DNA of 64,000 nt from Marthasterias glacialis. Taxonomy: Eukaryota > Echinodermata > Asteroidea > Forcipulatida > Asteriidae. Shown here piece after piece: positions 35,701 through 47,000 of this stretch (position 1 is the first letter of the stretch; each line of letters opens with the position of its first letter). Under the pieces are notes generated by a model, which saw nothing but the letters and a program-made list of their open reading frames with translations, was not told the DNA's origin and ran no database searches. The stretch lies in NCBI GenBank assembly GCA_911728455.2, contig OU452239.1, forward strand, positions 558,001-622,000. The letters run 5' to 3'. The position numbers and the translations under genes were made by a program.

Positions 35701-36145
35701 GAACTGTCTTGCTCTGTCATGTTTTATCATTAATGACTGCTTGTTCAATTGTCCTCATTGCCCCTATTCATTGCCTTGATGCCCATCAATTTCCTCATAG
35801 AATTGCCTTTTATCAAGAAGAAAATGCCTTGGTGCCCTTGCCCTTGCAAGAAAGAAGCAACCAGGCCTTACTTCTGGTATCAACTTAATAACCAGTAAGC
35901 TCACTTAATTTTATTTTATTTTTTCTCTCCTTACGTCATGCATGTTTCTGGTATTTCTGGTTCAGATAGGAAGCACCCTTACCCCGGGCTTCCGAGCTAC
36001 AGTGATTAAGTTGGCTTTTGAGGCATCCTTGGTTTCATTTCCATCAATTCATACTATTAATAATAATGATACTAATTTAAAGTTTAACTTGCTTTTTGAC
36101 CCCTAACCTTTCAGTATTAATGCTGATACAGAAGAGGAAGAGTAA
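23756..36145 (+). CDS. SLC37A2: Sugar-phosphate exchanger, SLC37A1/A2 type, N-terminus missing
   Basis: Major-facilitator transporter; vertebrate SLC37A1/A2 exchange glucose-6-phosphate for phosphate in the endoplasmic reticulum membrane. Fifteen exons: 23756-23837, 24551-24656, 25393-25471, 26649-26784, 27496-27572, 28427-28593, 29865-29914, 30873-30986, 31634-31724, 32317-32465, 33352-33400, 33961-34034, 34774-34962, 35408-35511, 36115-36145 (stop TAA). Every border is GT-AG and every phase matches, giving 498 residues against about 500 for the human proteins, so only about 20-25 N-terminal residues are absent. Hallmarks: TYHLSRRPISVAK, EYWCDWAPF, AYAVGMFI, QATGWPAVVAVVANW, YGKGKRGSIMGVWNIHTSLG, ADLSTLFDVGGVLGGI, NAPYALITTAVSADL and DGTGTIGAALGPLL. 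GKGKRG and WNIHTSLGN favour A1/A2 over A3/A4. A2 rather than A1 is not proven. The first exon was not found; introns are full of MITEs and SINEs. Confidence 0.95.
23896..24145. mobile_element. MITE with TAGACCGATC / AAGCCCCGCCTAC ends
   Basis: Left TAGACCGATCGATTAAGCCC and right GGGCTTAATGGATCAGTCTA are inverted repeats of about 27 bp. In the first visible SLC37 intron. 39690-39930 may be a diverged copy. Confidence 0.8.
26192..26542 (+). repeat. Dispersed 350-bp repeat, copy 1
   Basis: Starts near CACCCTGTCTTTCAGGTCAA and shares GGATCCTTAGCACA, GGTGGCTGCTGTCTTTCAAC and CAATGGGAGTCTACAGGCTT with 32538-32886. Both copies sit in SLC37 introns in the same orientation. Open frames in it are shadows. 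Class unknown. Confidence 0.8.
28075..28241. mobile_element. MITE, TAGACCTTATGCA family, copy 3
   Basis: TGGACCTTATGCATTGA at the left and GACGTCATGTGCTCAAGGTC at the right; the interior matches 1596-1768. In an SLC37 intron. Confidence 0.75.
28612..28925 (+). repeat. AGGTCGACCT-bounded repeat
   Basis: Bounded by CAGGTCGACCTAGG and AAGGTCGACCTGAGG; shares its first 180 bp with 22184-22372. Located directly after the donor of SLC37 exon 28427-28593. Confidence 0.7.
29034..29209. mobile_element. MITE, GCAGGCCTCGATCTTAA family, copy 2
   Basis: Ends CCTCGATCTTAAG and TTAAGATCAAGGC; interior nearly identical to 19579-19785 but without the segment around 19680. In an SLC37 intron. Confidence 0.85.
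30315..30733 (-). mobile_element. tRNA-derived SINE, reverse orientation
   Basis: On the minus strand the head has GTGGGTTCGAGTCCCGG (box B) preceded by GCGGTTAAGAGCACCGGAC-like leader, then GTGTCTTGCTTAAGG-type body on the plus strand. It is the uninterrupted relative of the SINE at 4508-5108. Confidence 0.8.
31172..31410. repeat. Tandem duplication, unit about 125 bp
   Basis: Two nearly identical copies containing GAAGACTTGAGATGA, TTTGACCTGAGAATACAGTG and CTCGGCGTAGAACAAAAC, separated by an A run. In an SLC37 intron, about 200 bp upstream of exon 31634. Confidence 0.9.
31903..32200 (+). mobile_element. tRNA-derived SINE, second family
   Basis: Head GGTTGGCGTAGTGGTATC with box B CCCGGTTCGAATTCCACC, a pyrimidine-rich body and a (TAATAA)n tail near 32170-32195. 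Different body from the AAGACACTT family. Confidence 0.8.
32538..32886 (+). repeat. Dispersed 350-bp repeat, copy 2
   Basis: Second copy of the repeat at 26192-26542, with a short extra GGTTAGGGTC segment near 32778. Confidence 0.8.
33726..33905. mobile_element. MITE, GCAGGCCTCGATCTTAA family, copy 3
   Basis: Best preserved ends of the three copies: GCAGGCCTCGATCTTAA and TTAAGATCAAGGCCTGC. It ends 55 bp upstream of SLC37 exon 33961. Confidence 0.9.
34050..34235 (+). mobile_element. tRNA-derived SINE, truncated
   Basis: Head with GTGGTCAAGAGCACCGGC and GTGGGTTCGAGTCCCAG, then CCTTAAGCAAGACACTTCAA. Only the 5' part is present. Confidence 0.75.
35955..36080 (+). mobile_element. SINE 3' tail fragment
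   Basis: TTCAGATAGGAAGCACCCTT, GAGCTACAGTGATTAAG and a final AATAATAATGATAC match the 3' part of the SINE at 46356-46715. It lies just before the last SLC37 coding exon. Confidence 0.7.
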
Positions 36146-36285
36146 GACTGGGGTGAGTATGTTGGATGGGTTGCAGGATTTATTGTATTGCCTAATAACT
36201 GTATTTAATTTCTACTGTTTATATATTACAATTCCTGTAATTGGTGGTTTTCCCACTGTTGGTTTGTCGAAACAAATATAATAAT

Positions 36286-36478
36286 GTAACACACATACAG
36301 TTCAGGGAGGTTCAGGGAACTTCATCCTCTAGACCAAGGGGGAGACCCAGACACACTACCCTATATTTTTATTCATGGTGGATGTCAGAGTCAGTAAATC
36401 CTCTAAAATGTAACACCCATGAGGTTCAGGGACTTCGTGCTCTTTAGACATAATGGGACACCCAGACCAACTACCTTA
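36286..36478. repeat. Imperfect tandem duplication
   Basis: AATGTAACACACATACAG and AATGTAACACCCATGAGG start two units about 121 bp apart that share GGTTCAGGG, CTTC..CTCT.TAGAC and CCCAGAC.AACTACC.TA. Confidence 0.65.
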
Positions 36479-36648
36479 TGTTGCACATAATTTACTTTGA
36501 AAAACTTGACATTTTTTGTTCTTTTTTTTATGGAGGGGTTGCGGGAGCTTTGGTGGGTGGTTTTGAAGATTTATACATTCCAGTTGAACTCAGCCGATAA
36601 GCGATCGTCATCTAATTCTTTTCTCCTTTTGTTTTTTCATTTTCTTAG

Positions 36649-36720
36649 GAGATCTATAAGAGAAGTTGTTTAAAATGATGGACATGCCTCAACCAGACAG
36701 CTACTGGACTCCGAAGGTTG
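36649..36720 (+). other. Putative alternative terminal exon of SLC37 gene
   Basis: A strong acceptor (tcattttcttag) precedes GAGATCTATAAGAG. Spliced directly from the donor at 35511 it would read Gly-Asp-Leu-stop, an alternative short C-terminus; spliced from the donor after 36152 it would be 3' UTR. Its 3' limit is unknown. Confidence 0.4.
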
Positions 36721-39149
36721 CAGGTACTCTGTTTGTGTATGCTTTTGCAGTTTTTGAAATGGCGCCCAGATTGTATCATGTGAGAAAGTAGAACTTCCTG
36801 CTATTCTTGTGCTTTTTAACGTTGTACAACATGCAAATAAGCATGCTGTTTGCTGCCTTTATCACTTGAGTGTGGGTGAACTTTTTGTGCTAATATTATT
36901 GGACATTTTTGACATTGATTTGTATTTTTAAGTAAATTTAGTGGGAAATGATGAGGCACGTTTCACAAAAGTACTTCTTGCTTTTGTTCAACGGGGACTT
37001 GCTTATCTCTGGGAGCACAGTTTTCTTATTTACTGTTAGTGTTACGTTTGTGTTTGTTTGTTTGATGAGTTGATGAGACGTTCTGTTTCGTGTTCATGTT
37101 GTTGTAAACTTCTTGGTCTGCCAAAGTAAAGGTTAAAAGAGGAACGTTTGGTTATGAAACAATTTGTGTGAATTATTACACTTGACTGACTCTGGCAAAA
37201 CTCTAAACTTTGACCCAGTAATTTTTTTTTAAGATCTTATATAGGTAAAGGATACTAAATTGGGTCATAATGAATGGCAAAATGTACTACACATGCTTCC
37301 GTGCATGTCTAACGTCGGAGCCGCATTGTGGAGTGGGCGTGGTGTGTGATTTTGGGACTACAGTAAAATGTGTTGTCCTCGTATCTTTTTCAAGGGCATT
37401 GCGTTTCACTGTTTTTTCCAAACAGTTGTCTACCTCTGTACTAACTGCCGATAATCACTGTAATTGGTCACACATGCCTTTCGACAATCTTTGGTTTAAG
37501 AACTGTGCTCAAAATTAGAGATACGATTTTCGTCTTGTAGCAAACTAAATGACTGATATAACTGTCACCGAAATTGTTTGTGTGAATCTTAGCTCTTTGT
37601 GAAATCGGCCCCTGGACTTTTTTCATTCTCACATTGGAATGGATACAACAGAACAATACTGAGTAAAATTATACAAATGTATTTATTTTTTGTTTTTTAT
37701 TTTTGTTCCGTTTAGTAAGAAAGCAAGATATAGTATTTGCAGCAATTGCTGTCAAAAGACTGAGGGCGTGTCCAAGTTAGATGCTGCGACTGTGGCCGTG
37801 AATGTGACTATGACTCGGTCATTTGAGTTGGGCGCCCTCGTCCAGAGGTCAAAAGAAGGTTGTTCGTTGGCCAATCCTGTATGCCGCGCGTACACTATCT
37901 GCGTTTCCATTGTTACGTCATCGGTTTACCTCTTGAATGGCGGCTTAATGACGTAAATACATGAGATTTATTCGGACCACAAAGTTAGATAACTCCAGCC
38001 CAAGTCTGATGTGTATTCGATGTGCATCTTTTTGCAACTGAAAACAATTCTGGTGGGAACCCAAACTTGCCGAATATGTCCGTATTTCCCGTTTGAACGC
38101 ACGTCACACGCGGCGACTGTACAACGCTCACCATTTTGAGAGTCAATAGGTTTACGTGTAAACACCGCGTCGCCTTAAATTCGCGCTACACTGTGTAACC
38201 CACAGTGACATTGATTACCAAAATGGCGCAACCAAGATTATTGTGATGATGACGTCAGGTGAATTGTGTCAGTACATGGAAGTCTTGAAAGAGGTTTTCT
38301 GTACATCTTACCTTGGAATCAGAACCGTGGAGTGTAAACGTCTGAAATGTACAACGAAATAGTTTGAGCAAATTTTTACTGAATTTGTTTATTGTTTGTT
38401 TATTTTTTAATCGTTATTTTTAAGTTATATATCCAATATATGTATAGCCTATTTTAATTTACTAATCTGCGTTCTTGTAAATATTAATTTCTGGTCAAAC
38501 ATCCAGGAAACGACACTTGCTATAGGTTGATATTTCTTTGGAATAAGAGTTTTATTTTGAATTTAAGCCATTTTATTGACATTTTTAAGCGTAAACAGCA
38601 TATTCTTCGTAAATAAGACAAAAAAAATGTTTTATGACATTATAAGTACACGTACTGCGTTTTATCAACTCGTTTAATTTTATGTACAAAAGAGAAGCTA
38701 ATTCTTTGGATGAAATTCAATATGTAGCAGATATCTCTAAATATTACTACACGCACATACATAACAATACCTTTTTACCGTAACCCCTATATTTACACTT
38801 GAGTGGTTTTAAAAATGGTCAAATTTTCCCAAAACTATAAACATGTAGATGGTGTAACTATTCACTGAAAAGATTTGTAAAATTATTTCGGTATGCGTTC
38901 TACATTAGGCAGAAAACGACGTGCACATGTGATTAATTTGACATAAATATATAATATACATATGTATATGTATATGTATTTTGGCCCCCCACTCATCAAA
39001 GGCAATTAATTAAGGCAGATTTTAAGTTTTTACTAGTTTACATTTTTTTTGTTTTAAACAAAATTTCACTGTCGTGTGAATAACTTGTACACCTTTGTTA
39101 AAAGCATTTCTATTAATGTGCTTTCAGCTATTTATTAGACTCAACCGCC
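36721..39149. other. Intergenic or 3' UTR, no gene recognised
   Basis: Contains one reverse MITE (37811-37956) and AT-rich DNA. The 3' UTR of the SLC37 gene may extend into it. No convincing exon on either strand. Confidence 0.45.
37811..37956. mobile_element. MITE, TAGACCTTATGCA family, reverse partial copy
   Basis: The minus strand reads TACGTCATTAAGCCGCCATT, GAGGTAAACCGATGACGTAA, GGATTGGCCAACGAACAACC, matching 1596-1768. Confidence 0.75.
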
Positions 39150-39305
39150 TGACCCGGCAACATGGGGTTTTAACTCGGATTCTGAGTCAGTTTGACCCAT
39201 TTCCGGGTCATATGGACCCGTATTCCGGGTCATTCTGATCAAGAAATGGGTCAGGCCCCACCGGACACGGAATCCGGGTCAATTCAGACCCGGGAGTTTG
39301 TAGAG
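39150..39305. repeat. GGGTC/GACCC repeat cluster, copy 1
   Basis: Multiple alternating GGGTC and GACCC words (TTTCCGGGTCATATGGACCC, GGGTCAGGCCCCACCGG, AATCCGGGTCAATTCAGACC) that can fold on themselves. Related to 59640-59862. Confidence 0.7.
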
Positions 39306-39689
39306 GTTAGCCTAGGCAGTTACGAGTTTGCAAGTACATGCATGACTTTTACATTTTAGATTTCGCAAATGTTGTTTACTACCTCATACACTTTACTTAA
39401 TTATGAAGTTGTCATCTGCAGACCTAGGACGAAAACAAAATCTTAATTTCTTAAAGTTATACCGGTACAAGTGCACGCTACACATTTAGTCACTGATCAT
39501 ATGCTTCCCAACTTGCAATGTACTTAATTAGTTCACCTTTTTCCAAATTAGAAAAAAACAAAACATATAAAACAAATCTAAATAATTGAAAACTAAAAAT
39601 AGTAGTAATTACAAACACAAGTATGTCAAATACATAAGAACGCGGTACTATTATAAAACTCTAGGAAGAGAGAAAGAAAAATGTTTGTT

Positions 39690-39930
39690 TAGTACCGACT
39701 CATCAAGCCCCACCCATCAAGCCCCACCCATCATACCAATCAACACCCGCGTAAAGAGCGTCTGAGAGAGTGTCTCCCCCACCTTACCGCAATTGTGTCT
39801 TTATACAGAAAAGTTTGTCTACCCCGCAACACTAACAAAGAAACCACGTTATCCAATGGGATCTTGTACACACGGTGCGTAATTGCGATTGGTCATTGCA
39901 TCATAGGCGGGCTTAAATAATAAATCATTC
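39690..39930. mobile_element. Possible diverged AAGCCCCGCC MITE
   Basis: Left CATCAAGCCCCACCCATC (duplicated) and right CATAGGCGGGCTTAAATAAT resemble the inverted ends of 23896-24145. Confidence 0.4.
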
Positions 39931-40556
39931 TACACTTTTAATTTCGATTTAAATAGATTGACCGTTTTGTTCTTTATCCGTGTACTATTGTGAGCTTTCG
40001 AAATTTGACCGCGTTGTGTGTGAAGCCAGGAGAACATAGAAGATAACCACATTGTGCAGAATTTCGTTTAATCACTGCCAAAAGTTAAAATAACTTATGC
40101 TACCAGGATTTGAGTCGGACTATACCAAAGCAACCTTTAAGTAACAGTCTTTCACTAATGAAATATGACATTTATTTGCATGTCACGGCTATACTACAAC
40201 AGCAATGAGCATGCTTTAGTATAATTTGTGGAGCTCATAGAATAACAATGTTTGCGTTTGTGAAGCAAGGCGCTAGCTAAGACGTTTTAGCTGATGTTAC
40301 ATTTCTTTCTCGGTGTCAGGTTTCTTAACGTTTTGCTTACTGTACACGCACAGCATGCTAAATACATGCATTAAAAAGTGTTGCTGTTTTTATTGATTCA
40401 CACGGCACTTTCAACAAAATATTGTTATTAGGCATATTGCTACAATGGTTAGAGCTGTGTTTAATTATGTTGATTATGTATTATAATAGTCTTGCGACTG
40501 GTTTTCACCGCGTCACTCGATTGTCTTATTTTTACTGAAAAGCTGTGCGAGCGTAA

Positions 40557-40645
40557 CACACTATACCCATGGCAACCAATGTACTATACCCATATCAACC
40601 AACGTACTATACCCATAGCAACCATTACTATACCCGTAGCAACAG
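40557..40645. repeat. Short tandem repeat with CCATRGCAACC words
   Basis: Four units of about 20-24 bp: ACTATACCCATGGCAACCAA, ..CCCATATCAACCAA, ..CCCATAGCAACCAT, ..CCCGTAGCAACAGC. Each holds a half-site resembling the RFX X-box. Confidence 0.75.
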
Positions 40646-43228
40646 CAGCTTTTGGTGTCTGGCAGTGTATAGTACGAGGGTGTTATGAAGCAAATATTGA
40701 CTGTTTTTACTCTTGTTATTGTTAAAACTACGGCTCCCCGGTGACCCCGGACTGTTCCATTTCCTCTGCTTTGCCTTGGGAAAATAGAACGCTCCGCCTG
40801 TCGGGAGTCGTATAGTCTAACCAAAGCACTCTTAGCGGTCAATATTGGCGGGCTAGAGTCACCGTGCACCTTAATCTGTTCACGATATACATTCCAGTTA
40901 TTGTAATATTTCTGTATGTAACAAAACTGTGATTAACTGATCATACTTGTATATATTCTTCTCGTTGATGACTTGTTCCAAAGGGTGATAAAACACCTAC
41001 GATTTTTATCAATTAAAACAGTTGCCATTTGAATTTATTTTAAATAAAGTACAAATGTATCATTCGTTAATCATTTCATTCGTCAAAGATGCATCGTCCA
41101 GCAGCGTTCGTCATTGGTGTGTGTGTGTGTGTGTGTGAACGATATATTTACATGCCAGGGTTTAATAGTTAGTAATGGTCTTCGCGCTTGTGACAAATTG
41201 TTACATTACTGTTCCCAAAACGACGTCTCTTGGTGGCGCTCTGCTTTCTGAACCATCGTAGTTTTTTTTGGTTTTATTATTGGCAGGCAGTTGCACAGGG
41301 TGTAATAAGATTGCCTTGTTTTTATAATAATTGTACTTTATTCTAAGTTGTCAGCAAAAACATTATAGAAAACAAAATATATCCGATAAGCTATACGAAT
41401 AGGTTTCGTAACCATTAAATTAATTATCAACTTTGTAGAGAAGCAAGCGGCTGAGAGTTCCCTCTTTTTCATTTCTTTTTTCCCTCGCCCCCCATCAATT
41501 TTTTTTCTTCTTTTTACTGCCTGGAGGCTCACATGGGGGGTTCATAAAGTACACCAAGCACCTGTAAAAGTTTTTGCTTTCGTAATTGTTTGCAGGTATT
41601 TATTTGTTTACAATTATGTATAGTGATTTTAGTCGTAATCTCGTGATTATACTACTACACGAGCTTTCGAATAGGAATTTTCGGAACTAATATAATTAAA
41701 GAAAAAAATTATATAAAAACCACTACTGCCTTTCCAGTTGGCGGCTCTGAGCTTTATCTACTGTGGTTGTCCCGCGTTTGTATAAATCTCAAGACAGACA
41801 ATATTGAAACCTTTTCAAGGTGTTACGGATCAGTGTTCCGCAGTAGAAACAAAAATTATAGAACCTCCATCTCAACCTCATGAAGACCAGCTACCTCATT
41901 CCCAGGTGGATGACAAGACTCATTTGTAGAAATCAATGCATCGGAGAACAACAATCAATGACGTCATGGTTGTGACTAGATTGGCTCTGCTAGCGGGCGC
42001 TGTATTTTCTCCGTTGGTGTTCTGCCAGCTTTTTGCTAAAAAAGAATGAAATATTGTTTTTAAGTGACGCAAATAATTAGAAATGTACATATGTCTCTCG
42101 TGAACAAGCGTTGGCGAGTAGAAGTAATTTTTTTGCGATTTCTTCCGGTTTCACTGATGGGTTGGATTTACTAGGGGGAGTTTGTTGGCCAATTGATGTA
42201 TTCCGTCTCCATACTTCAAAGACCAGCTTGGGTAACTAGTATTATTCTAACCAGCTTTGAAATTTGGATTAACACTGTATAGTCTGGTTTTGAGTAATCT
42301 ATATGGTTATGAAAAGAATCTGTGATTTACTCGACCTTTCTAACGGTAGGTTCGTTATCTGTTTCCCTGTTCGTGATATCAGTGCATTAGCGTGAGGTTT
42401 GAGCCTCACGTTAGGATCTGGTAAACGGATTATCTTGATGGGGCGTGAAGAGCTGGACACAGAGCTTGGGTGTTGAGGTGTGCCGGCAGGAATAATAGAT
42501 GGGAGCAGTGACTGGTGATGTGTGTTTGTCAACTCGTGTGACAGTCAGGATGGGGCCGCAGGAGAGTTCCCACTCGGAAGGGTGGGCGCAATTGCCATCA
42601 TCCATTGCCCATGCCCCCATCCTTCTGAACCGTCATACCTGAGAAAAGACACTTTACTGCCAACTAATTGTTCCCAGGTTCACATCCAACTCCCTTGCAC
42701 CCAGTACCTCACATCACCGATCTATTCCCTTCACCGGGGTCCTAGACTAGACTAGTCAGTCCCCCAGTCCGTAGCAATCTCCTAATCATGAATAGAGCCT
42801 ATTACCTTCGAAACGTCGTTTCCTCTTAGATCCATACATACTCATTATGATAAATACACTGTGTCTATCCTGCAAACCTACATTTACTTGTTACTAACCA
42901 GGTGTGTCTTGTTCTTTATTGTCTTTGGTGTCCTCTGTAATGAAAACAAAGAGGGAAATAGGGCAGGAGTTTATAATTTGGCACATGTCCTGGGCGCCAC
43001 TTCAGTGGGGCGCCAGAGGAAACTAGAAAAAAAAATATTTTGATCGCATATAGCTCAATTTGCATGAGTGAAAGCAAGGGAGTTCTAGCTATAAATTTAT
43101 GTAGTTCCATAACTTGTCAATTAAAATATTGACGACCTTGACTTGTATATTTGATGATGATAATGGTAAAATCATCTAAAAGAAGTGTGTCAAAATGTTT
43201 GGACAGAGGGCGCACTTTCAGTGCTTGA
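40646..43228. other. Intergenic, no gene recognised
   Basis: Contains a (GT)n run at 41117-41137. The open frames at 42299-42620 (minus) and 42522-42755 (plus) overlap and show no domain. Transmembrane or GPI-signal exons of the Ig gene would be expected around here but were not found. Confidence 0.4.
41117..41137. repeat. (GT)n microsatellite
   Basis: About ten uninterrupted GT units. Confidence 0.95.
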
Positions 43229-43401
43229 CAATAGAGAGATTGCATGACCCCGGGAAAAGTTCGTTTCGCAGCCATGTTGGGTAATGCCATGTACAAACTC
43301 AATGGCTGGCGCATCGTCTGCTGAATGATTTCCAGCGCCTGTTTGTGCGACGGCATTAGAAAAAAATGTATCAGGTGACGTCACGTGAAACCTCTCTATT
43401 G
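43229..43401. mobile_element. MITE with CAATAGAGAG ends
   Basis: CAATAGAGAGATTGCATGAC on the left and GTCACGTGAAACCTCTCTAT TG on the right are imperfect inverted repeats of about 23 bp. Confidence 0.65.
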
Positions 43402-43969
43402 GGCGTTCTTCCTTAAATACGCCCCCTCGCAAAGCTCAGCTGTGTACACAATTGCCGGCCTATATTTATGTGACAAAATAAACACCCAGCCAGTAAATTA
43501 TTTTGATGGTCATTATCACCGACCACTTACGCTTTAATGCCATTCCATTATGCACAATAATGTGGTCATATTTTGTATTGATGTGAATTATTCACGCGTT
43601 TATTTCGAGTTATAATTTTGGAAAAACTTGTACACGACTGGCCGGCCACTGGAGCTTGTGTTCTGGTTTTGCATAATGATTAAGGACAAGTGAGATCGTA
43701 TTAATATTGATATGCATTTCTCTTTCTAACGGTGTCTCAGTGAAATTTTGAGCCTGGATATACCTTGTAGAACCCATAAACTCTGTTTCTAGAACAAACC
43801 ATCGCCTAGGTAGCTTTTCAGATTGGCCCATGTGAGCAATATTTCGATTTTCCCGCCAAATTTGTACTTTGTTGTATAATTCTACTGCTACTATTAACCC
43901 TACCATTCCCCCGTGACTTTTTAACGCTTAGTCTATCAAAATCGGTCGAACACTTTGGAAAATACGAAG

Positions 43970-44001
43970 GGGGGGGGGGCATTATACCCGTGAGTCCCCC
44001 C

Positions 44002-44033
<32 letters not shown>
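43970..44033. repeat. Poly(G), poly(C) and poly(A) tracts
   Basis: An 11-G run, a CCCCCCC run and an A run of more than 30 bases within 65 bp. On the minus strand they follow exon 44136-44080 by about 47 bases, where the T run could act as a polypyrimidine tract. Confidence 0.9.
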
Positions 44034-44079
44034 AAAACGGTCCTGATAGGGTTAATGATAATAAGTTATTGTGATTTAC

Positions 44080-47000
44080 TTGATGATGATGAGATAGGTC
44101 CCTGGACAGCCACATCGTTAGGTGTCGTTGTTTCATCTGTAATAAATTATACAACACGCAGAATCATAAAAAAAACCTGAAAAGAAAGACAATTGAGCGG
44201 GAAAAAAGGACACAAGAAAAGCTGCTGTTTGAACATGCTATAACAATGACAAAGTTATATGAGGAATATTAGTCAAATTTCAACTAAATGATTGTATTCT
44301 CTTTTGGTGTTTGGGAACAGATGATATTTTTCTGCAAAACATTATCAACAAGAAAAACAATCAACTTGTGAACTGTGAACCCTGCAACCCCGTCTGTTTT
44401 CAAAAATGACCTTTCCAAGACAAACTCTTGGTGGCGCGCTGTATTATAACATCGCTCCCTTGAAACCACACAAACTGAAAGATTCATCCAATCACTTGTC
44501 TTCAAGCTTCAGCTTGAGGTTGTATGCTCCCAAGGGAGTTGTGAAAGTTTGAGGAATAGTGTAGTATGCCAGATGAATAAGGATAACAATGTTGCAAAGC
44601 GCCTCGATTTAGCTACTAGCTAAAACGATAATCCAGTATATGGTTATACTGAAGTTTGCTGATGTGGAAACATTTAAACCAGCTCCAAAAAATTAACTGT
44701 ATTGTTAATAACGTTCACTGCCAATTTATAAAACGTTTATACGGTGTTAGTACTGATAGGAAAAGAACAACAAAGTCCTCTAAATCTTCCTGACAAACCA
44801 ATATTGTTAGTATGTTAGTTCAAAAGATAATGTAAAGTTAGTGTATTAAAAGGCAAGCTGTTAATTAAACCATGCAAATTTATTTATACATGCATCCCCC
44901 CAAAAAATCTTGTTTTTTTTTTTAGTCCATACAAAGAATTGTGGTATCTCTTTATTTATTTTGTATTATTGCAAGGCCACATGTTGGTTGAAACATCATT
45001 TAACCGAGATTTCTAATCAGCATATAATAGGTTTGGGATAATAAGTTGGTTTGTAGAAAGGATTTATTTGTGTTCGAATGTGTTTTGCTTATGCGTCAAT
45101 GGCATTCTCAATGACCAAACACAAACTAGAATAGGCCCAGGTAGTTAAAAGCATTGAAAAATGGACCTTCCATACCGAGAATTGGCAACACTAACCTTGC
45201 AAAAAAGTGTTTTAAAGCAACAAGAAAAACATGCGTAACTGACAGATGGCATAATGCGAGATCAACTAAAACAATACAAAAAAAGACATTGACTATTTTG
45301 TGCTTCTGGGTGTGACTTTACCTGTGGTGTTGCTATCACTCTTGGCTACCGGATCGAGTGTAGTATGTGTGCAAGAAGTGCATTGGTGCGTACAACATAA
45401 AAATTTAAAACACAAAATATGCAGGCTCAGGTGTATCAATTTTTGAAGGACGTTTGGACGCTAGATGGCAGCAGACGTACCTAGTAACATTTCTGAGCAT
45501 GGGTCATTCCCCAAAACAATGCAATCACCTGGTTAGTCGTCTATCATCTAGCGTCCCTTAAAAATCTCATCATTGAAATTACTAACGCCATGACCGAATT
45601 GAAGCTGCGCTTGCTTATTTGGATTCAATTCATATCAGTAAATGCCGAAACAACCAAAATGAAGTTCAGCCCCCAAAGACAAACTCCCTTGGTTCAAGTC
45701 CGGCATGTTATATGAAATTATCAATCCAATAAATGTGAAGTTACAATTTCATCGAGAATTTGCTTCGACAACAATTATTCCTTGAATTCCAAGAATCCAT
45801 TGGGTCATTTTTAGTATGTAGTCTTATGTAAATTTGGTTGACCGTTGACAAGACAAGGCTGTATCGGAAAAAAAGGGCAAACATTGTGTGGGTCACTTCA
45901 CACAAACGTATGTCAGACTGGGACCTCGATCGAAACCTCGTTTTCATAAAAAAAATTGCTAAGAAAACAAATATATACAACTAAATTTGTAAATAATTAC
46001 AGAAACAACTAAAACTGGGTTTGCAGAGTTTCAAATTTGTCCTAAATTTTACAGTCACATTTACTCTTTTTTCAATACTTTGTAATTTGTCAGCCTAGAG
46101 TGACTCACCAAGGGCAGTGTAAAACGTTAAATTCACAGCGTCACCATTTCCGTATTCGTTGACCGCAAAGAGCTGAAGGTCATACGTGGCGTTGTGTCGC
46201 AGGTCATTCAGGATACAGAATTGTTGAGCATTGGTGGGGTCAGGGAAAGTTACCTCTTCTAGCAGATTGCTCTCGTCTTCCAGTGAGTAAACCTTTCGTC
46301 TGTCTTTTGTGGACTGCAGAGGAAAAACAGTTCAATAAAGTACAGGATGGGCCAGTCTTGAGTGTCGTGACCGAGTGGACATAAGTTCTGTAGTTTACAG
46401 AATGTGGGTGCGAATCCCGGCCTGGCCAGTCTCGACACTTGTGTCCTTGAGCAAGACACTTTACCATAATTGCCTTGTCCTTCGGTGGAGCGTTAAGCAA
46501 GTCGGTCCCGTATACTAGGAGGGGTAGTGCACTTAAAAGAACCCAGAACACTTATCGTGGAAGAGTAGGGGTTTACCCCGGTGTTTTTTTATTCAGATAG
46601 CAAGCATCCTTGTCTAGATGTTTCTTCAGGCTTGAGCTACGGTGATTAAGCCCACCTATGAGGCATTCATGGTTTCATTACCAGAAAAACAATAATAATA
46701 ATAATTAATGAAGTTGAAGAAATATAGTTTTGAAAACACGTGTTGCTCACTTCGATTGCCATGCAATTGAAATACAAATATGATTTAAACATACACGGAA
46801 TCCACAATACCCCAAATCCCGGGTCCACCATGTAGTCTACTTCTTTACAATATTTGTAGAGGATGGTTCGGTGGCATGTTTATTAAATAGAAATGACGCC
46901 CCTTTTAAAATGAGATGGAAATAAAACACGTACGTAAACAGGGAACCAGACAAGGTACTGTTGAACTTACGTCTCTCCACCAACCACGGTAAAGGATTTG

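Noticed and set aside
42299-42620. C-terminal exon of the Ig gene
   Set aside because: An acceptor-like site precedes a frame in the right phase, but there is no transmembrane or GPI-signal stretch and two overlapping frames are equally open.
42560-42850. Penelope-like retroelement tail
   Set aside because: The phrase ACCTTCGAAACGTCGTTTCC is reminiscent of such elements, but no catalytic motif or second copy supports it.
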